In this document: one piece after another, positions 33,829 through 45,875 of the stretch
Layout of the letters: each line of letters begins with the position of its first letter
Position numbering within the stretch: the first letter of the stretch is position 1
DNA from: Malaya genurostris
Taxonomy: Eukaryota; Arthropoda; Insecta; Diptera; Culicidae
DNA length: 64,000 nt
NCBI RefSeq assembly: GCF_030247185.1
Contig: NC_080572.1
Coordinates: 249,175,070 to 249,239,069 of the forward strand
Direction of reading: 5' to 3'
Position numbers and translations under genes: made by a program
The notes under the pieces: model-generated
Databases searched by the model: none
Seen by the model: only the letters and a program-made list of their open reading frames with translations
Told to the model about the DNA's origin: nothing

Positions 33829-36510
33829 ATATTGAAAGTAAGTCACGAAAGAAACATTATTTAACAATACTTACATAATATCGCACGCTTTGCCACAGGA
33901 ACAATCCGAGCTTGGAAAATCTGAATATCATATTTTACAATATCGTTGATATGAATAAAAAAATCCATAAACATTAAGAAAAAAATGTATCATACAAAGC
34001 CTTAAACATCATCCGAAATATAAACTCAACGTACGCTGTTTAATAGACATTATTTTACATAGAATAAAAAACGAGGGCATTTCCACGACATACAAAGCAA
34101 TGACATCGTAAATAACGATTATCTGAATTGAAGACATGACGAAAATTATAGTAATTTTCAAAATGAAATCACAAACTATATTAGCCTACGTTCACCATAA
34201 TATTGATATAGCTCTGACCACGAATTTCTTTCTATTTTTCTTTTAACTTTCTTTTCAAATTTCACAAGAAAATCATCCTTAACGATGTACCGTCCTCAGC
34301 AAATAGTTTACAAGTTATGAAGTTCTGACAGTTTATTGTTTACGATTTTATAAACAATATTTTTACACATTTTCCAACGAGCCTTTTGTTTCCGTGATCG
34401 AAGAAAGTCCCCTTTGAATCTGCATGTGTGTTTTGACGTGTACGGAATAGCGAAGAATAAGTAACTGATTTCAAAGATTCTGAATAACGATGTGCAATCG
34501 TTCATTCATATACAAAACATTGAAGTTAAATAAAAACAAACAGTACCTTTGTACTGTCAACAAGGATCTATCAGTCATAATTCTGCAACATCAGCGTTTG
34601 AAACTGTAAACCGTATAGTTAGCATGCTTAGTGGTTTAGCGCTCACACGAACAGGGTAATCGCAGTCACTTTCGTGTTAGCTCCTTTATTTATATTTGCT
34701 TCGATTAGTTCCAGTTCAGTGCATAGCCGGTAATTAGCACACTGGTGTCGATTTGTCACTTCTCTGAAATACAAGTAAGGAGCATCAATGAAATTTGTCG
34801 TACATTCGCCAATTTATCTTTTCCCAAGTACCCATTTTTAATTGAGTTTGCTAATATGGCGGAATTTAGTAACACAAGAAAATGAATAACAGTGTAACTG
34901 CAATTGACGGCTTAGAAGAAAGCTGCGAAATATCTATTTGATAGTACTAATTGCTACCAAACCATTTGGAATACCGATGCATTCACAGAACATGCTCGTG
35001 CTATTTTTCGAGTTTACGTGATATATGATTTTCTCACCATCGTATTAAAGACACTGTTATAACATCCATCTACATAGGCATTTCACAATCCATTATCTCC
35101 TACTTGCTATTATTTTGTAAACCGCGAATTGATAAGCATCAGTATGTAAACTGTTACTTGCACCAATGAATGCAAACAACGTCAACAACTAAACTAAACG
35201 GCCATCATATTGTTGTGTACTTTTTAAAAGACAACAATGAATAGTTGACGTCATATATTTTAAGAACTTGGAAATGTTAGGTGCCATTCATATGACAGTA
35301 TGATCATAGACTGATCACAGTGCTGTGACTGTGAAGTTAAGAAAATTTAGTTTTTTTTTGTAAAATAAATTTCCAATACAACGGAAATAATTTTGTAGGA
35401 TGCTTTTAGAAGCATACACCTGAAAAAATTTTCCTGTTGATTATATAAGAAGGATTGAAAAAAAAATTAAAAAGCGATTCACACGTTCTGTCAAGCCTGT
35501 GCGGTTCTCCAAGCGTCAATGTGGCCGTTCCAGTGAAGACATTTTTAAACTAAATTTGTCGGATGCTGGCATTCTGGTGACGGTAACGGAATGGTCTGAA
35601 TCGTACTTTATATGCGACTTAGCCCCATGGAGTTGTTCGAGCCATTGATGTGGAACAAGGCAACCAAAATTTCAAATGATCTACTATCAAACAGTTCAAT
35701 CAACCGTCACACTTTTGAATCCGCAATTGCACGAGAATCTACTTAGATTGATCTTGATTAAGAACCAACACCGAACATCGTTTGTCTTGATTTGTATTTG
35801 TTTTATAGCCCACGAAATTACACAAATATCCCAAATGTATGCAATTATATCTTTGTGCATACTTGCGATACGGATTTCGATATTTAAGATTCTCTTCGCC
35901 AAGCTTGTGTTCAAGTTTTGTATACAAGCATTTATTTTTATAGCGATAAGTTTCTCTACCATTCTGCGCTTTCGGTTGAAGCGATAAATTTTTTCTCATT
36001 ATCAATCGACTTTATCTTATATAAATTAGAAATAAATCTTATGCACTCAAAATTTACCCTGGGGTAATTGTCAATTTCTCAGGCAAAACGACATAACATG
36101 GAATTTCATCCGATCTTGCATGACTCAAGATCAGAGCATACCAATTAAAGCTTCAAATCTTCAATTCGGCACTTTTTGTCTTGCTGTCTAGCAACAACCT
36201 ACCTCTAGCATGCTACGCGTTGGACTGAAACGTTAGCTATAATTTTGTTTATATTTATAGATTCGCAGGCTTCCAACAGCTTCGCTTTTGCATCGATTGG
36301 CCAATCAGAGCGATGCTTTCCCTTTGATATATCGCTAAACCGTCGCTGCTCGCTACTAATCAAAATTTCAATCATATATAATTGAAAATACGTGGCTTGA
36401 TACATTCAAATCGAAACTTAGAAATATTTAAATGATGAAATAATATTAATAATTGATACAAAATAGACTGAACTGTAATTGTTTAAAACCTGATCACATT
36501 TCTACTTGTA
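33829..36510. other. Intergenic, nothing recognised
   Basis: No gene is supported. Frames of 88-103 codons at 35676-36005 overlap on both strands and look like chance. Confidence 0.5.
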
Positions 36511-36985
36511 TTTTTCCTTGAGTTTCTGATTTGCACCTCTATATAGAAAATAAAGATGTGTTCCACATCAAACAAACGTTTTGTCAGTTACACCACTTAT
36601 ATCAATATATCTCCGGAGCCGAAAATAACAACAATTTGACAGCTGAAACTACTGATATGTATCCTGGGGTCCGATCAAAAGTCGGGTTTTTCAGCAATTC
36701 TTTAACCTTGCTAAAGAGAAAGGCAATATTACAAAGATCGTCAGAAGTATTTTTCCTTGAGGCTCTTATTTACACCCCTATATAGAAAAAAAATGTGTTC
36801 CACATAAAAAAAAAGTTTTGTCAGTTACACCACTTATACCAATATAACATAACCGGAAATGACAACAATTTGACAGCTGAAACTACTGATATGTATCCTG
36901 GAGTCCGTTCAAAAGTCGGGGTTTTCAGCAATTATTTAACCTTGCTGAAGAGAAAGGCAAAATTACGAAGATCAGCGCACTACGC
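36511..36985 (+). repeat. 239-bp tandem duplication, 'atctccgg' repeat family
   Basis: Units at 36511-36749 and 36750 to about 36985 share tttttccttgag, ttttgtcagttacaccac, tttgacagctgaaactac and gagaaaggcaa in order. The motif ttgtcagttac...atatctccggaaccg also occurs in the array at 50,765, so both belong to one dispersed family. Confidence 0.85.
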
Positions 36986-37017
36986 ATTGAACTGTCATCT
37001 CGCAACAAGTTTTACAC

Positions 37018-37272
37018 TCAGTTTTTTCAATGACTGAGAGGAAACATATATTGGAGAAGCCAAATAAATGAAAAACTTAACAGAAAATATGATTTTTTGG
37101 AAAAATATACGCTGAGAAACAGGTCTCGAACCTGCATTCTTATTCATTCAAACGCAGGTTCGAGTCCTGTCTCTGAGGGTATCTTTTTCCAAAAAATCAT
37201 CTTTTCTGAATATTTTTCATTCATTTAGCTTCTCCAATATATGTTTTAACTCAGTCATTGCAAAAAACTAAA
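37018..37272. mobile_element. Palindromic element with a tRNA 3'-half at its centre
   Basis: Two arms of about 115 bp are inverted copies: ttttttcaatgactgag on the left, ctcagtcattgcaaaaaa on the right. Next to the centre each arm carries a T-arm-like gcaggttcgagtcctg, exact on the right and gcaggttcgagacctg on the left when read inverted. It includes a box B and a five-pair T stem (one G-U pair). The centre is attcttattcattcaaac. No D-arm or complete acceptor stem is present, so it is not a functional tRNA gene. Confidence 0.8.
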
Positions 37273-37802
37273 CTTAATTATGGCGACCTTACATCAAGCC
37301 AACCAAAAATTAATAAAAAGTTTTGCACTGTTTGAATCACGTTTACGTGATAAACGTGATAATAATAACAAACTTACAGTCTCTTCCGTTTATTTTTTAC
37401 AGATGTGAATTTGCTCGTGCGGTGTTTTTTTGTGGAAGTTTGAAATAGTGTTTTTATCGAAATTTTAAAATTTGACAAATAGGGTTTCAAATTCAATATT
37501 CAAAGTATTGTTCATCGCCACCAGTAGTTCCCATCTTTCTGGTAGCTCACAAATACCCTTTTCATAAATTCGACCGGTTTGGCCGCCATCCACGAATCAA
37601 TCTATTTTTTGACGTAATCATAATAAGAGGAGTGCTGGTCAACCAGGCCAAGCTTAAACAATTAGTAATCGAAAGGAGCAATGTCTGGACTTACAGCGGG
37701 TGGGGGAGGATTTCCTATTTGTGCGTTTTTAAGTATATTTTACCGACTGTGCTACATGTGAGCGAGCATTGTCATGCTGCAAAATTCTGTATTAAATTTT
37801 CA

Positions 37803-38023
37803 AAACGACGAATGTAACAATGAGAGATTCTTTTTGTTTACTATCTCTTTAGATTATTACGGTACTCTTAGCAATCCTTCTTTCCAATTACTTACCGATA
37901 ATAATAACTAAAGCTATCATCTTTCAATCTACACTGAAGAAATTACCGAAAAAGCAGGAATATTTCGCAATAATCGAAAGAGAAAGTAAACAAAGATAAT
38001 CTCTCATTGTTACATTCGTCGTT
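37803..38023. mobile_element. Palindromic MITE, cgacgaatg ends
   Basis: Arms of about 55 bp: aaacgacgaatgtaacaatg on the left, mirrored as cattgttacattcgtcgttt on the right. Each arm continues into gagagatt and a run like gtttact-tctcttt. About 110 bp lie between. A diverged relative is at 8940-9085. Confidence 0.8.
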
Positions 38024-38125
38024 TCGAACATTTTATACAGAATTATCCGTCGTGTCTATCGGTATATTGTTACCAAAAATACGCACGAAATCTTCAAAAA
38101 TGGTTTTCAAATTCTAAACAGTGAT

Positions 38126-38966
38126 TTTTTAAGAGGTATAGGATTTGATTTTCAATCATTATTGGAATCGATAGAAAGATCTATACAATTTAATGTTTGA
38201 AGACGATTTTAAGCACACGGCTACGCTTTAGATTAAATCCAAGTCCAATTTTGGCACACTCACTCCAACATATCGGTCGGTATTTCACGAATGCTAGTTT
38301 ATCCTTGTAGACATGAGCCTTAACATGGCTTCACAAGAAATAGTCCAAAGGCGATTAATCACACGATCTAGGCGGCCAATTAACGGGCCCAAAACGTGAG
38401 ATGAACTGTTCACCGAAGGCGGCTTTCAATTTGGTCATTGTTTCGCGTGGCGTGTGGGATGTGGTACCGTCTTGTTGAAACTACAAGTCAGGCATGTCCA
38501 ATTCTTCCATTCTGGGAATGAAATCATCAATCATCACACGGTAGCGCTCGGCATTCACAGTAACGTTCGACTCATTGTCGCCTTTGAAGAAGTACGGCCC
38601 GATGATGCCACCGGCCCATAATCCACACCAAACAGTGACTTTTTTGTGATCTATTAGTAGCTCTTGCAATGTTTTTAGCTGGTCCTCACTCCAGATGCGA
38701 TAATTTTGCTTTTTGACGTATTTTTTCCAGAAATGAGCTTCGTCGTTAAACACAATTTTTCGATAAAAAAGTGAATCTTCCTTCATCTTTGCCAGCGTCC
38801 ATTCACCAACGTTATTCGTTCGTAAGTCGATTCATGATTAAATAATATACCAAACTAAAAAGTTTTACAATGACACAAGTTTTACAATGACACAAGACAC
38901 GATTCACGCGTTATCTGTCAAAAACAGTGTTTCCAAAAACATACCAGCAAAAAAATCACCCTTTAT
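38126..38966 (-). pseudogene. Mariner-like transposase remnant
   Basis: On the minus strand, about 38,815 to 38,481 encodes the catalytic core in one frame: VFNDEAHFWKK (first catalytic Asp region) and VTVWCGLWAGGIIGPYFF. After a shift near 38,480 the frame goes on with DGTTSHT (second Asp), WPPRSCD and SPLDYFL (third Asp), but with two stop codons there. The order and spacing point to a DD34D-type mariner. It is long dead, and 33,400-33,828 is a shorter relative. Confidence 0.8.
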
Positions 38967-39449
38967 TTTTTTAGTTTTGTTGGTTGAAGTGCCAATAAAC
39001 TGAGTTTTTATTACTTATGAGTAATTATTACACCAATAGTTGGATCGAAACAGAGTGTTCTTCAAACTTTCGCACGATTTCGTCGATGATAATATTGGGT
39101 TTTTGTGAAAACAAGAATAGTTCTAGAATTCGTGTTAAAATTTGAAGCAAAGTAAAAGATTATTTTTTCACCACAGTAAATGGACAGAATTCAAACAAAT
39201 TCAACATTTTTAAATCTGTTAATTTTTCAAAATATCTTAGAGTTATTTCCTGGTAGAAAGAGAAAGAAAATACCATGCTTAAATTATGATGTGTCGTTTT
39301 AGCTTGATGTTAAGCCTAACACAGTTTTCATCCTGACTGCTGTCAAACCATTTGTTTGAACTCAGTTTCAATGTTCCAATGTCATTGAAGTGAAATTCGA
39401 GTAAGTTTCAAACCTGATTTATATATCGGGTTAACTCACATTTCCGTTG

Positions 39450-40057
39450 CTAAGTGCGAACCCAACACAGTTTCGGGAAAAGTATTTGACGAGACTTCCC
39501 TCGGTCAGTTTTAGTTTTCTTAAACGAAAACGTACATAGTTTTCAAACATTCCTGACTGTATTTAACTTGTATTGAGTCTTAGAAACTGATTGCGGCAGT
39601 GGTTCACGGTTCGTTGTAGATGACGAGTTGTACATCGACGCCAACAGCAAATAGATGCCGAGGAAGAAGTTCTATCTCGCTAAATCCAGATTTGCAACTT
39701 CTGAGACCGTCTGGATGGTTTCCCACTGATCAGATTTGCTGACAAATTCTTTTTCAGGACAGCGATCTGTTGATGAGTTGCAACTGATCAGATCTTTGTT
39801 ACATTTGAAATTAATCAATGAGCAAATTGACATGAATAATCGACTCCTGAAATTAATCAATGAGCAAATTGACAATAATAATCGACTCCAGAAACAATAA
39901 TAATATCCTTAATGTCTTAGAAGCCAGACGTCCAACCTGTAGTTTACGTACCTCAAGAGTTTATCCTGGTCCAATCGGAAATTTTAGGTCCATGAAGAAG
40001 ACAAAACCTCGCAGTACCTCTAAGGAGTTAAAAAACGAAGTGAAGTTGAAGAAGTAG
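39450..40057 (+). pseudogene. Decayed coding-like region, unrecognised
   Basis: One plus-strand frame reads like protein from about 39,520 to 39,897 with only a few stops: RFVVDDELYIDANSK, FYLAKSRFATSETVWMVS, SGQRSVDELQLIRSLLHLKL and a leucine-rich LKLINEQIDMNNRL. The last is doubled by a 42-bp tandem repeat (39807 and 39849). After a shift near 39,895, a second frame continues NVLEARRPTCSLRTSRVYPG to KNEVKLKK and a stop at 40,057. The end looks like a basic nuclear protein tail. The family is not recognised. It may be an old transposon ORF or a pseudogene. Confidence 0.35.
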
Positions 40058-43000
40058 TTTAAAACATTATTAGGCACACGCTTGAAAGCTCTTGCCTAAA
40101 TCAGCTGCTTTAAAAGTATGAGCATATCTCGCGTTTTTTTTTAAAAAACTGTCAATAAACCAACTGTCAACGTTCACTTTAAAGAGCGTATGAGTAATGT
40201 CAACAATGGGTGCGTAAAAACAATCTTGCACTTATTTTCCTGATTCTAATCAATAAATCTTCCATATGGTCGCAAAAAAAACAAATCAGTTCATTCTGCT
40301 TAGAATTGAAGTTCCAGAAAAGCGAAAATTTGAGTGTAAAACTCTTCCGTTTTTCTGAAAACTGCTCGAGAAATATTATTTCAGTTTCAATTTACTACCA
40401 CTAACACATTTGATTAGCAACGAACACATTCCTATACGGATTTTCCCTTGCAGAAATTATTGCGAAATAAAGATTTACGTACCTTCTATTAGTAATCTCG
40501 CAGAATAGGAACCTTCAATTTAACACGCGAAAAGCAATGGATATGGAAGGTTGGCGTATAACTACTTATTTTTCCGGAAAACTACTTTTTTAACAGAGAA
40601 TATTTAGTTTTGTTTATTTTGTGTGGCGCGATCTTATACAAATGCATTGAAGCAGTGTAGCCAACTTTTTTATTAGGGAATTGAAATCTACATTCATAAA
40701 ATGTGAGCAATTTTCCATCAAACATTAGTAAAAATTTATCAAAATTGATATTTCATCCACAAAGTCAGGCTTAACATTCATTAATGAATAAATTGTTGCT
40801 ATAAAAGATAGTTTCAAACTCAATCGTTCAAACCACTTTGATAAACTGGTCGCACTGCATATATAAATCCATAGATCTATGACATACGTACCAAATACAA
40901 TGTGCGTACTACACAAATTACCAACACAACTTGGTTTACATTTGATCCTTAAAGTGGAATTCCCACGAACGCAGAGCTGACTGTAAATGCTAGTTCATAA
41001 CGATAAAAGGAAAAATAGCACTTTCGGTGTGAAAATTTATACTCTATTCGTCATAGTTTACCAGCAAGTTAGGCTTATTTGCTGAAACCTGAATGATAAT
41101 TATGATATATAATTAATTTGATAAAATTATTGTAGGTAGTGCTGTAAGAACAACACAATAAACCGAACTATTCCAGTTATAATACATTCCTACATGGCAG
41201 ATCGTGAATCTTGCATTTTGTTTACGTAACGGATGTAATACGACGCCATGTTTTGCGACTTATTTCAAGTAGCTTCTGACAAAGTTATATACACAACGCT
41301 TCATTCCACAGGAAAACGGGCGTGCTAAGATATTTACATGTTCATTGATGCGAGACTCAACTTTGTTTGTTCAGAAAGGGTGATTTACATTTTCCGTGAA
41401 CGTGACAATTTTTAAAATAGTAATATTGATCTACATTTCTCTTTTGTTCAAAATTCAATGTCAATGTGAATTCCATTGTCCTTAGTGTATGCCAAAAAAA
41501 ATTCGATTACGCGCAATATACGACATCAGTGTATTTTCGTATTTCGCGTAATTATACTTTTATGAATGAATTCATTAAAAAAATATTATTTGAAAGCTCT
41601 TCCTTAATTCAGCTGTTCTGAAAGCATGAACCTTTAAGCGATAAGTTAAATTTGATAAAATTCTCGCAAGCCGAATTTTTCACTGACATTGACATGTAAC
41701 TGTTGAACTGCGATACATAACACAGCACTGAGTTGAGGACGTTCCAATCCGTTTGCCACTGCCAAGGGTAATCAAGGGCATCAGGTATGCCGAACGAGTT
41801 TTTTTCTCACTCTACCCTATCTGGAAATTTTATTAGAATTATTACTTTGCCATTCAGAGTTTGTCCCCTTGTTGTACGAGCGTGTAGCGAGCGCTTGATC
41901 AATGCAATCAACAACCGCTACCATCGTGAACGGCCAAGTTTTTGACATGCAATTTTCGGCAATAGTGATGATGACAGTTAGCGTACGACTGGTGGATGAT
42001 TTGCACCAGATATTTTCTGGTTTAGATGAGATATCGCATCCACGAGCAGCAAATTAGAGGGTTCGGTATCTTGATAGGCTTTATTACGAAATAATTGAAA
42101 TTGGTCTGTCGTGTAATTTGGTTGTTCTGCACGCTAGAGCAGTTTTAGCAAGTCGTTGGAATAAATTAGGTTAAAACTGTCAAATATCAATTGAGTAGTG
42201 AGATCACGCATATACTGCGAATTGTGGCATGTGAAAGCGATAACTACCAGCAGGAAAATATTAATTGATCGTGCATGCAGATGGAAATAAATAGTTCAGA
42301 ATTAGAATTTTACTTTCGCCTATATAAAAACGATATTTTATATTTATTTCTCTTATTTTGAACTGAACACAGTGATCATTTCACTGGGTTAGTCATATAG
42401 TTTAGTTATTTTTATGGACATTCTGAAACCAGCGGAAATTTAATCTTTGTTTTCATTCGAATAGAAACTCAAGAAATATAAAGAAATAGTCGTTTGTATA
42501 TAACAAAAATATTACAATGTCATTACACGTTGGCTAATCATTCATTTCTATATTTCTATATTGAAAAATATTCATTTCAACCAAACACGTTCTAGTATCA
42601 CAATATCAAAAACAGTCTATAACAATATAATTACCAAGGGTAATTTAATCAATTTTCACTAATTGGTACCGTCGCCAACTATAGCTTTCTTTCGTCACTT
42701 AACTAACCCAATCCTATGACTGAAATAGCAGATGTATGCTGCTTGCAGATAATATCATTATCTTACTATGGGTCAATTGGATTTACTGGTTTCTTGCACC
42801 CATGTCAGAACATGCGCTTCTCGCATGTCTACTATTCCAGCATTTTTGTGTTTCACGTATTCGGATTGTATTAGGTTGATTAGTCAGGTTTATTTCAGAG
42901 TAAACCCTTTAATCAGACTGCTACAGTATCAGTTGCGTAGAATTTTATTACGTAAATCGGAATTTTATCAATTCACATCGTTTAAAAGATATAATCTCTA

Positions 43001-43382
43001 CACCAGAAAGTGACTAAAAATGGGCTTAATGCGCTCAATTTAAGTTTTTTTTTGTAATGCTTTAAAGCGGGTCACTGACTCACGATCCCAAAATATAAAA
43101 GCTCATGCACGAACGTTTTGTTTCCACCTAACGAAAGTCGTAGATGAATCTGCATAAGCCAATGCACAACATTTTTATATCCTTTTTATACGTGCTGTTT
43201 CGGATCAATATTTGAGCTGTATTACATCTTAATTACTCCGTAAATAGGTTATACAATTCTATATAAATGGCAGTTTTTGCCTGTAGCACAAATGCCAACT
43301 GCCGGAACTAACTTTATATTTATTTATTTATATCGTTTATTTCTACCCGGCTTTAACTTAAATTTATAGAAGTAATTGATTT
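40058..43382. other. Intergenic, nothing recognised
   Basis: No gene is supported. Near 40,150-40,200 the short stretch aactgtcaacgttcactttaa resembles the sequence at 590-620 beside the Tc1-like remnant. Confidence 0.45.
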
Positions 43383-43445
43383 TATTTTTTGTCTTTGACT
43401 CTTCAGTGCGTAGCAGTTTATGTTGAACTGCTAGCGTGACCTGGC
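43383..43445 (+). mobile_element. End fragment of the S-family MITE
   Basis: The fragment tttgactcttcagtgcgtag...cagtttatgttgaactgcta matches one terminus of the elements at 48,384 and 49,933. The rest is absent. Confidence 0.5.
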
Positions 43446-44311
43446 GGCTTTTATAGAAAAGTTTTAGAGGAATCATTATATAACCAGAATACATATATCA
43501 AAATATTCAATGAAATAATTGAATGTTAGAAACGGAATGTGAAAAATATTTACTTAAGTCAAATATTACAAATGCAAACAACATCCATAGTAGATAGTTC
43601 GTAATTTGTACATAGGACATATCCACTACCTTCACTTGCGACTAATTCCGCGTCGCCTGTCCCTAACTGTTCGAGTTATGATCGAATAAAAAACTACTCA
43701 AGCACAGTCAGAATCATTCTGATCCAATCTGCTATGATCAGAGTCTCGATGATTAAAAAAAACCCTGAAAAATCAATAAATTGCAGGGAATTTTATTCTA
43801 CCTGAAAAACAAAGATATATTCTTTTTACGCAAAAACTATGCATTACTTTTGAAAAAAAAATACGACTCCAATCATCACAGCAGGCCTAAATCTCTAGTA
43901 ATAAAACTAATATATTGTCAATAGCATAGGAACGTAACCGTCGAGCGTTGTTCCGAAATGTCTAATGGGTCCAAGAAATGTCTTTACTCTCCTTCACTAA
44001 GATTGCCATAAGAAAGGCACAGACCTTGTCTATTTACAATCGGTATCAAACCTCAAGCGAAAAGCTGAGATAAGAGAATTGTAACGCAAACGATAAAAAG
44101 TGTAGGAGGAAAGTCAAGCTCATTCCACCAAAAGCCGTTCCACCAAAGCTTTTTTATCAAATCATAGATCATTGCAGAAATTTGATTAACTGAACAATTT
44201 CTTCGGATTTTACAAAATCATAGAAACTAGTTATGGGTAAATCGAAAAAGCGAGTAAAACTACACAGATAAAATTTATGGCATTGCAGGCATTGGCCACC
44301 ATTCGACATTG

Positions 44312-44381
44312 ATTTTTTTTTATTTAACAATATATTTACTAAGGTACACAACCTTAGCTCTAAGATGCCGAGGGCATACAA
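44312..44381 (-). mobile_element. 3' end of the I-clade LINE family, truncated
   Basis: A T-run (the A-tail inverted) is followed by accttagctctaagatgccg, as in the 3' UTR of the full LINE near 24,770. Only about 70 bp remain. Confidence 0.6.
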
Positions 44382-44760
44382 ACTTTCGTTGCGGGATACC
44401 AAAACAGAAACGATAATGTTGGGAGAAAACATGATTTCGTTGAACAGATTGTAATTGAACAGAGAATTAATGAATTGTTGTGCAGATTAGAAACTCAAGG
44501 AAGTAAACGTACAGAAAAATGGTCAGGCTTCGAACATTTATAGCTCAGTCAATTTTATTTCGATTTGTAATATTATTTCACCAACTGTTTGGAAATAGTT
44601 CTACGCATCGATTTGAATGGATAAAACCACTTATTTTCTTGTACATTTGGATGAATTTTTAACAATAACGAACAGTGTCTTATTTTGCCAGCTAAATATC
44701 AATATCAATATCAGCGAATTTATTGCTAATGCTTCACTCACGCGAAACATTCGTTTGTTT

Positions 44761-45875
44761 CACAGAAAAAAATGGTGAGTTTTACAGGTGACAAAATCCT
44801 ACAAACGATACGATTCATAATAACTTAACTTGTCAAATAACGCAATATTCCATTCGTGCAGAAATTTACTGGCTCCTAGTGTAATTTGCACTTCACAATA
44901 AAAAAATAGTGAAATTTACCGGTTACGTAAATCCGCATATGACTCAAATCATAAGAACGTAATTCGAAAACTCGCTGAATTTTACAAGAATGATTTACGT
45001 ATGTGTCGAACATACACTACTTTCAAAGCAGACGAGTAAATTTACATGCCTTAACACTTAAAGATATGTCAGAATGCATTAAATATGTGTTAGATCTACT
45101 GTAAAAATGAGTCATTTTTGACGCTCATATATATCGGTCTTAGAAGAGGTAAATTTACACGATATTTTCTAGGTGTGTTGGCTACGAAGTGACGCTGTTT
45201 GCGTTTATATGTATCAATTATTCATTAAGCAGCTATGTGCTTCTGTGGCTCAGTCGATTGACTGGAGTGCTTAGTGATCTGATGGTTCTTTGTTCAAGTC
45301 GCGCAGTTGCTGTTGACGTTTGGTTTTTATTCCATTCGTTTTCAAGTCGTGTAATTTTTAAATCACACAATTTTACATGTTCTTGCATATAAATTTGTGT
45401 GAAACACAACGCTCCATTTAAGTGCATCTTATATGTTATGTTTTTGGAACTGTGTGCCTTCACAGAAAAAAATAATGGATTTTACGGGTGACAGAATTCT
45501 ACAAACGATACAATTCACAGCTACTAAATTTTTAAAATGACGCAATGTTCCATTCGCACAGAATTTTACATGCTCCGAGTGTAATTTGCACCCGGCTACC
45601 AAGTGCCGCTGTATGGATTTATATTTATCAATGATTCAATGAACAGGTATGAGCTCAGCGGTCCAGTCGAGTAACCGAAGTGCTTGTGATCTGGTGTTTC
45701 TCGGCTCAAGTCACGCTGCTGCTATCGATCTTTTGTTTTTTATTTCATTCGAATTCAAGACATGTTAATTTTCAAATAACACAATTTTTCATGTTTTTGA
45801 ATATAAATTTGTATGAAATACAACGCTCCATTTGTGTGCATCTTATAAGATGTGAAATCCCAAGATTTTGTCGAA
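44761..45875 (+). repeat. Tandem duplication of a 416-bp tRNA-like repeat
   Basis: Unit 1 is 44761-45460 and unit 2 is 45461-45875; both start cacagaaaaaaa. Without the 284-bp MITE in unit 1 the units are about 416 and 415 bp. Each has a tRNA-like stretch: in unit 1, box-A-like gtggctcagtcgattgac near 45,245 and box-B-like gttcaagtcgcgc near 45,293, decayed in unit 2. This suggests an old SINE-containing unit. Confidence 0.7.
44894..45177. mobile_element. 284-bp MITE (family caca...tgtg), copy 1
   Basis: It runs from cacaataaaaaaatag to tttctaggtgtg. Its interior tcagaatgcattaaatatgtgttagat matches 55,866-56,148. The neighbouring unit 2 lacks it and reads straight from tttgcac into ggctac, giving an empty site. 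Confidence 0.75.

Noticed and set aside
35676..36005. Frames of 88-103 codons on both strands
   Set aside because: Mutual shadows in AT-rich DNA with no motif on either strand.
37130..37190. A functional tRNA gene
   Set aside because: Only the T-arm half is there, mirrored; no D-arm, anticodon arm or full acceptor stem.
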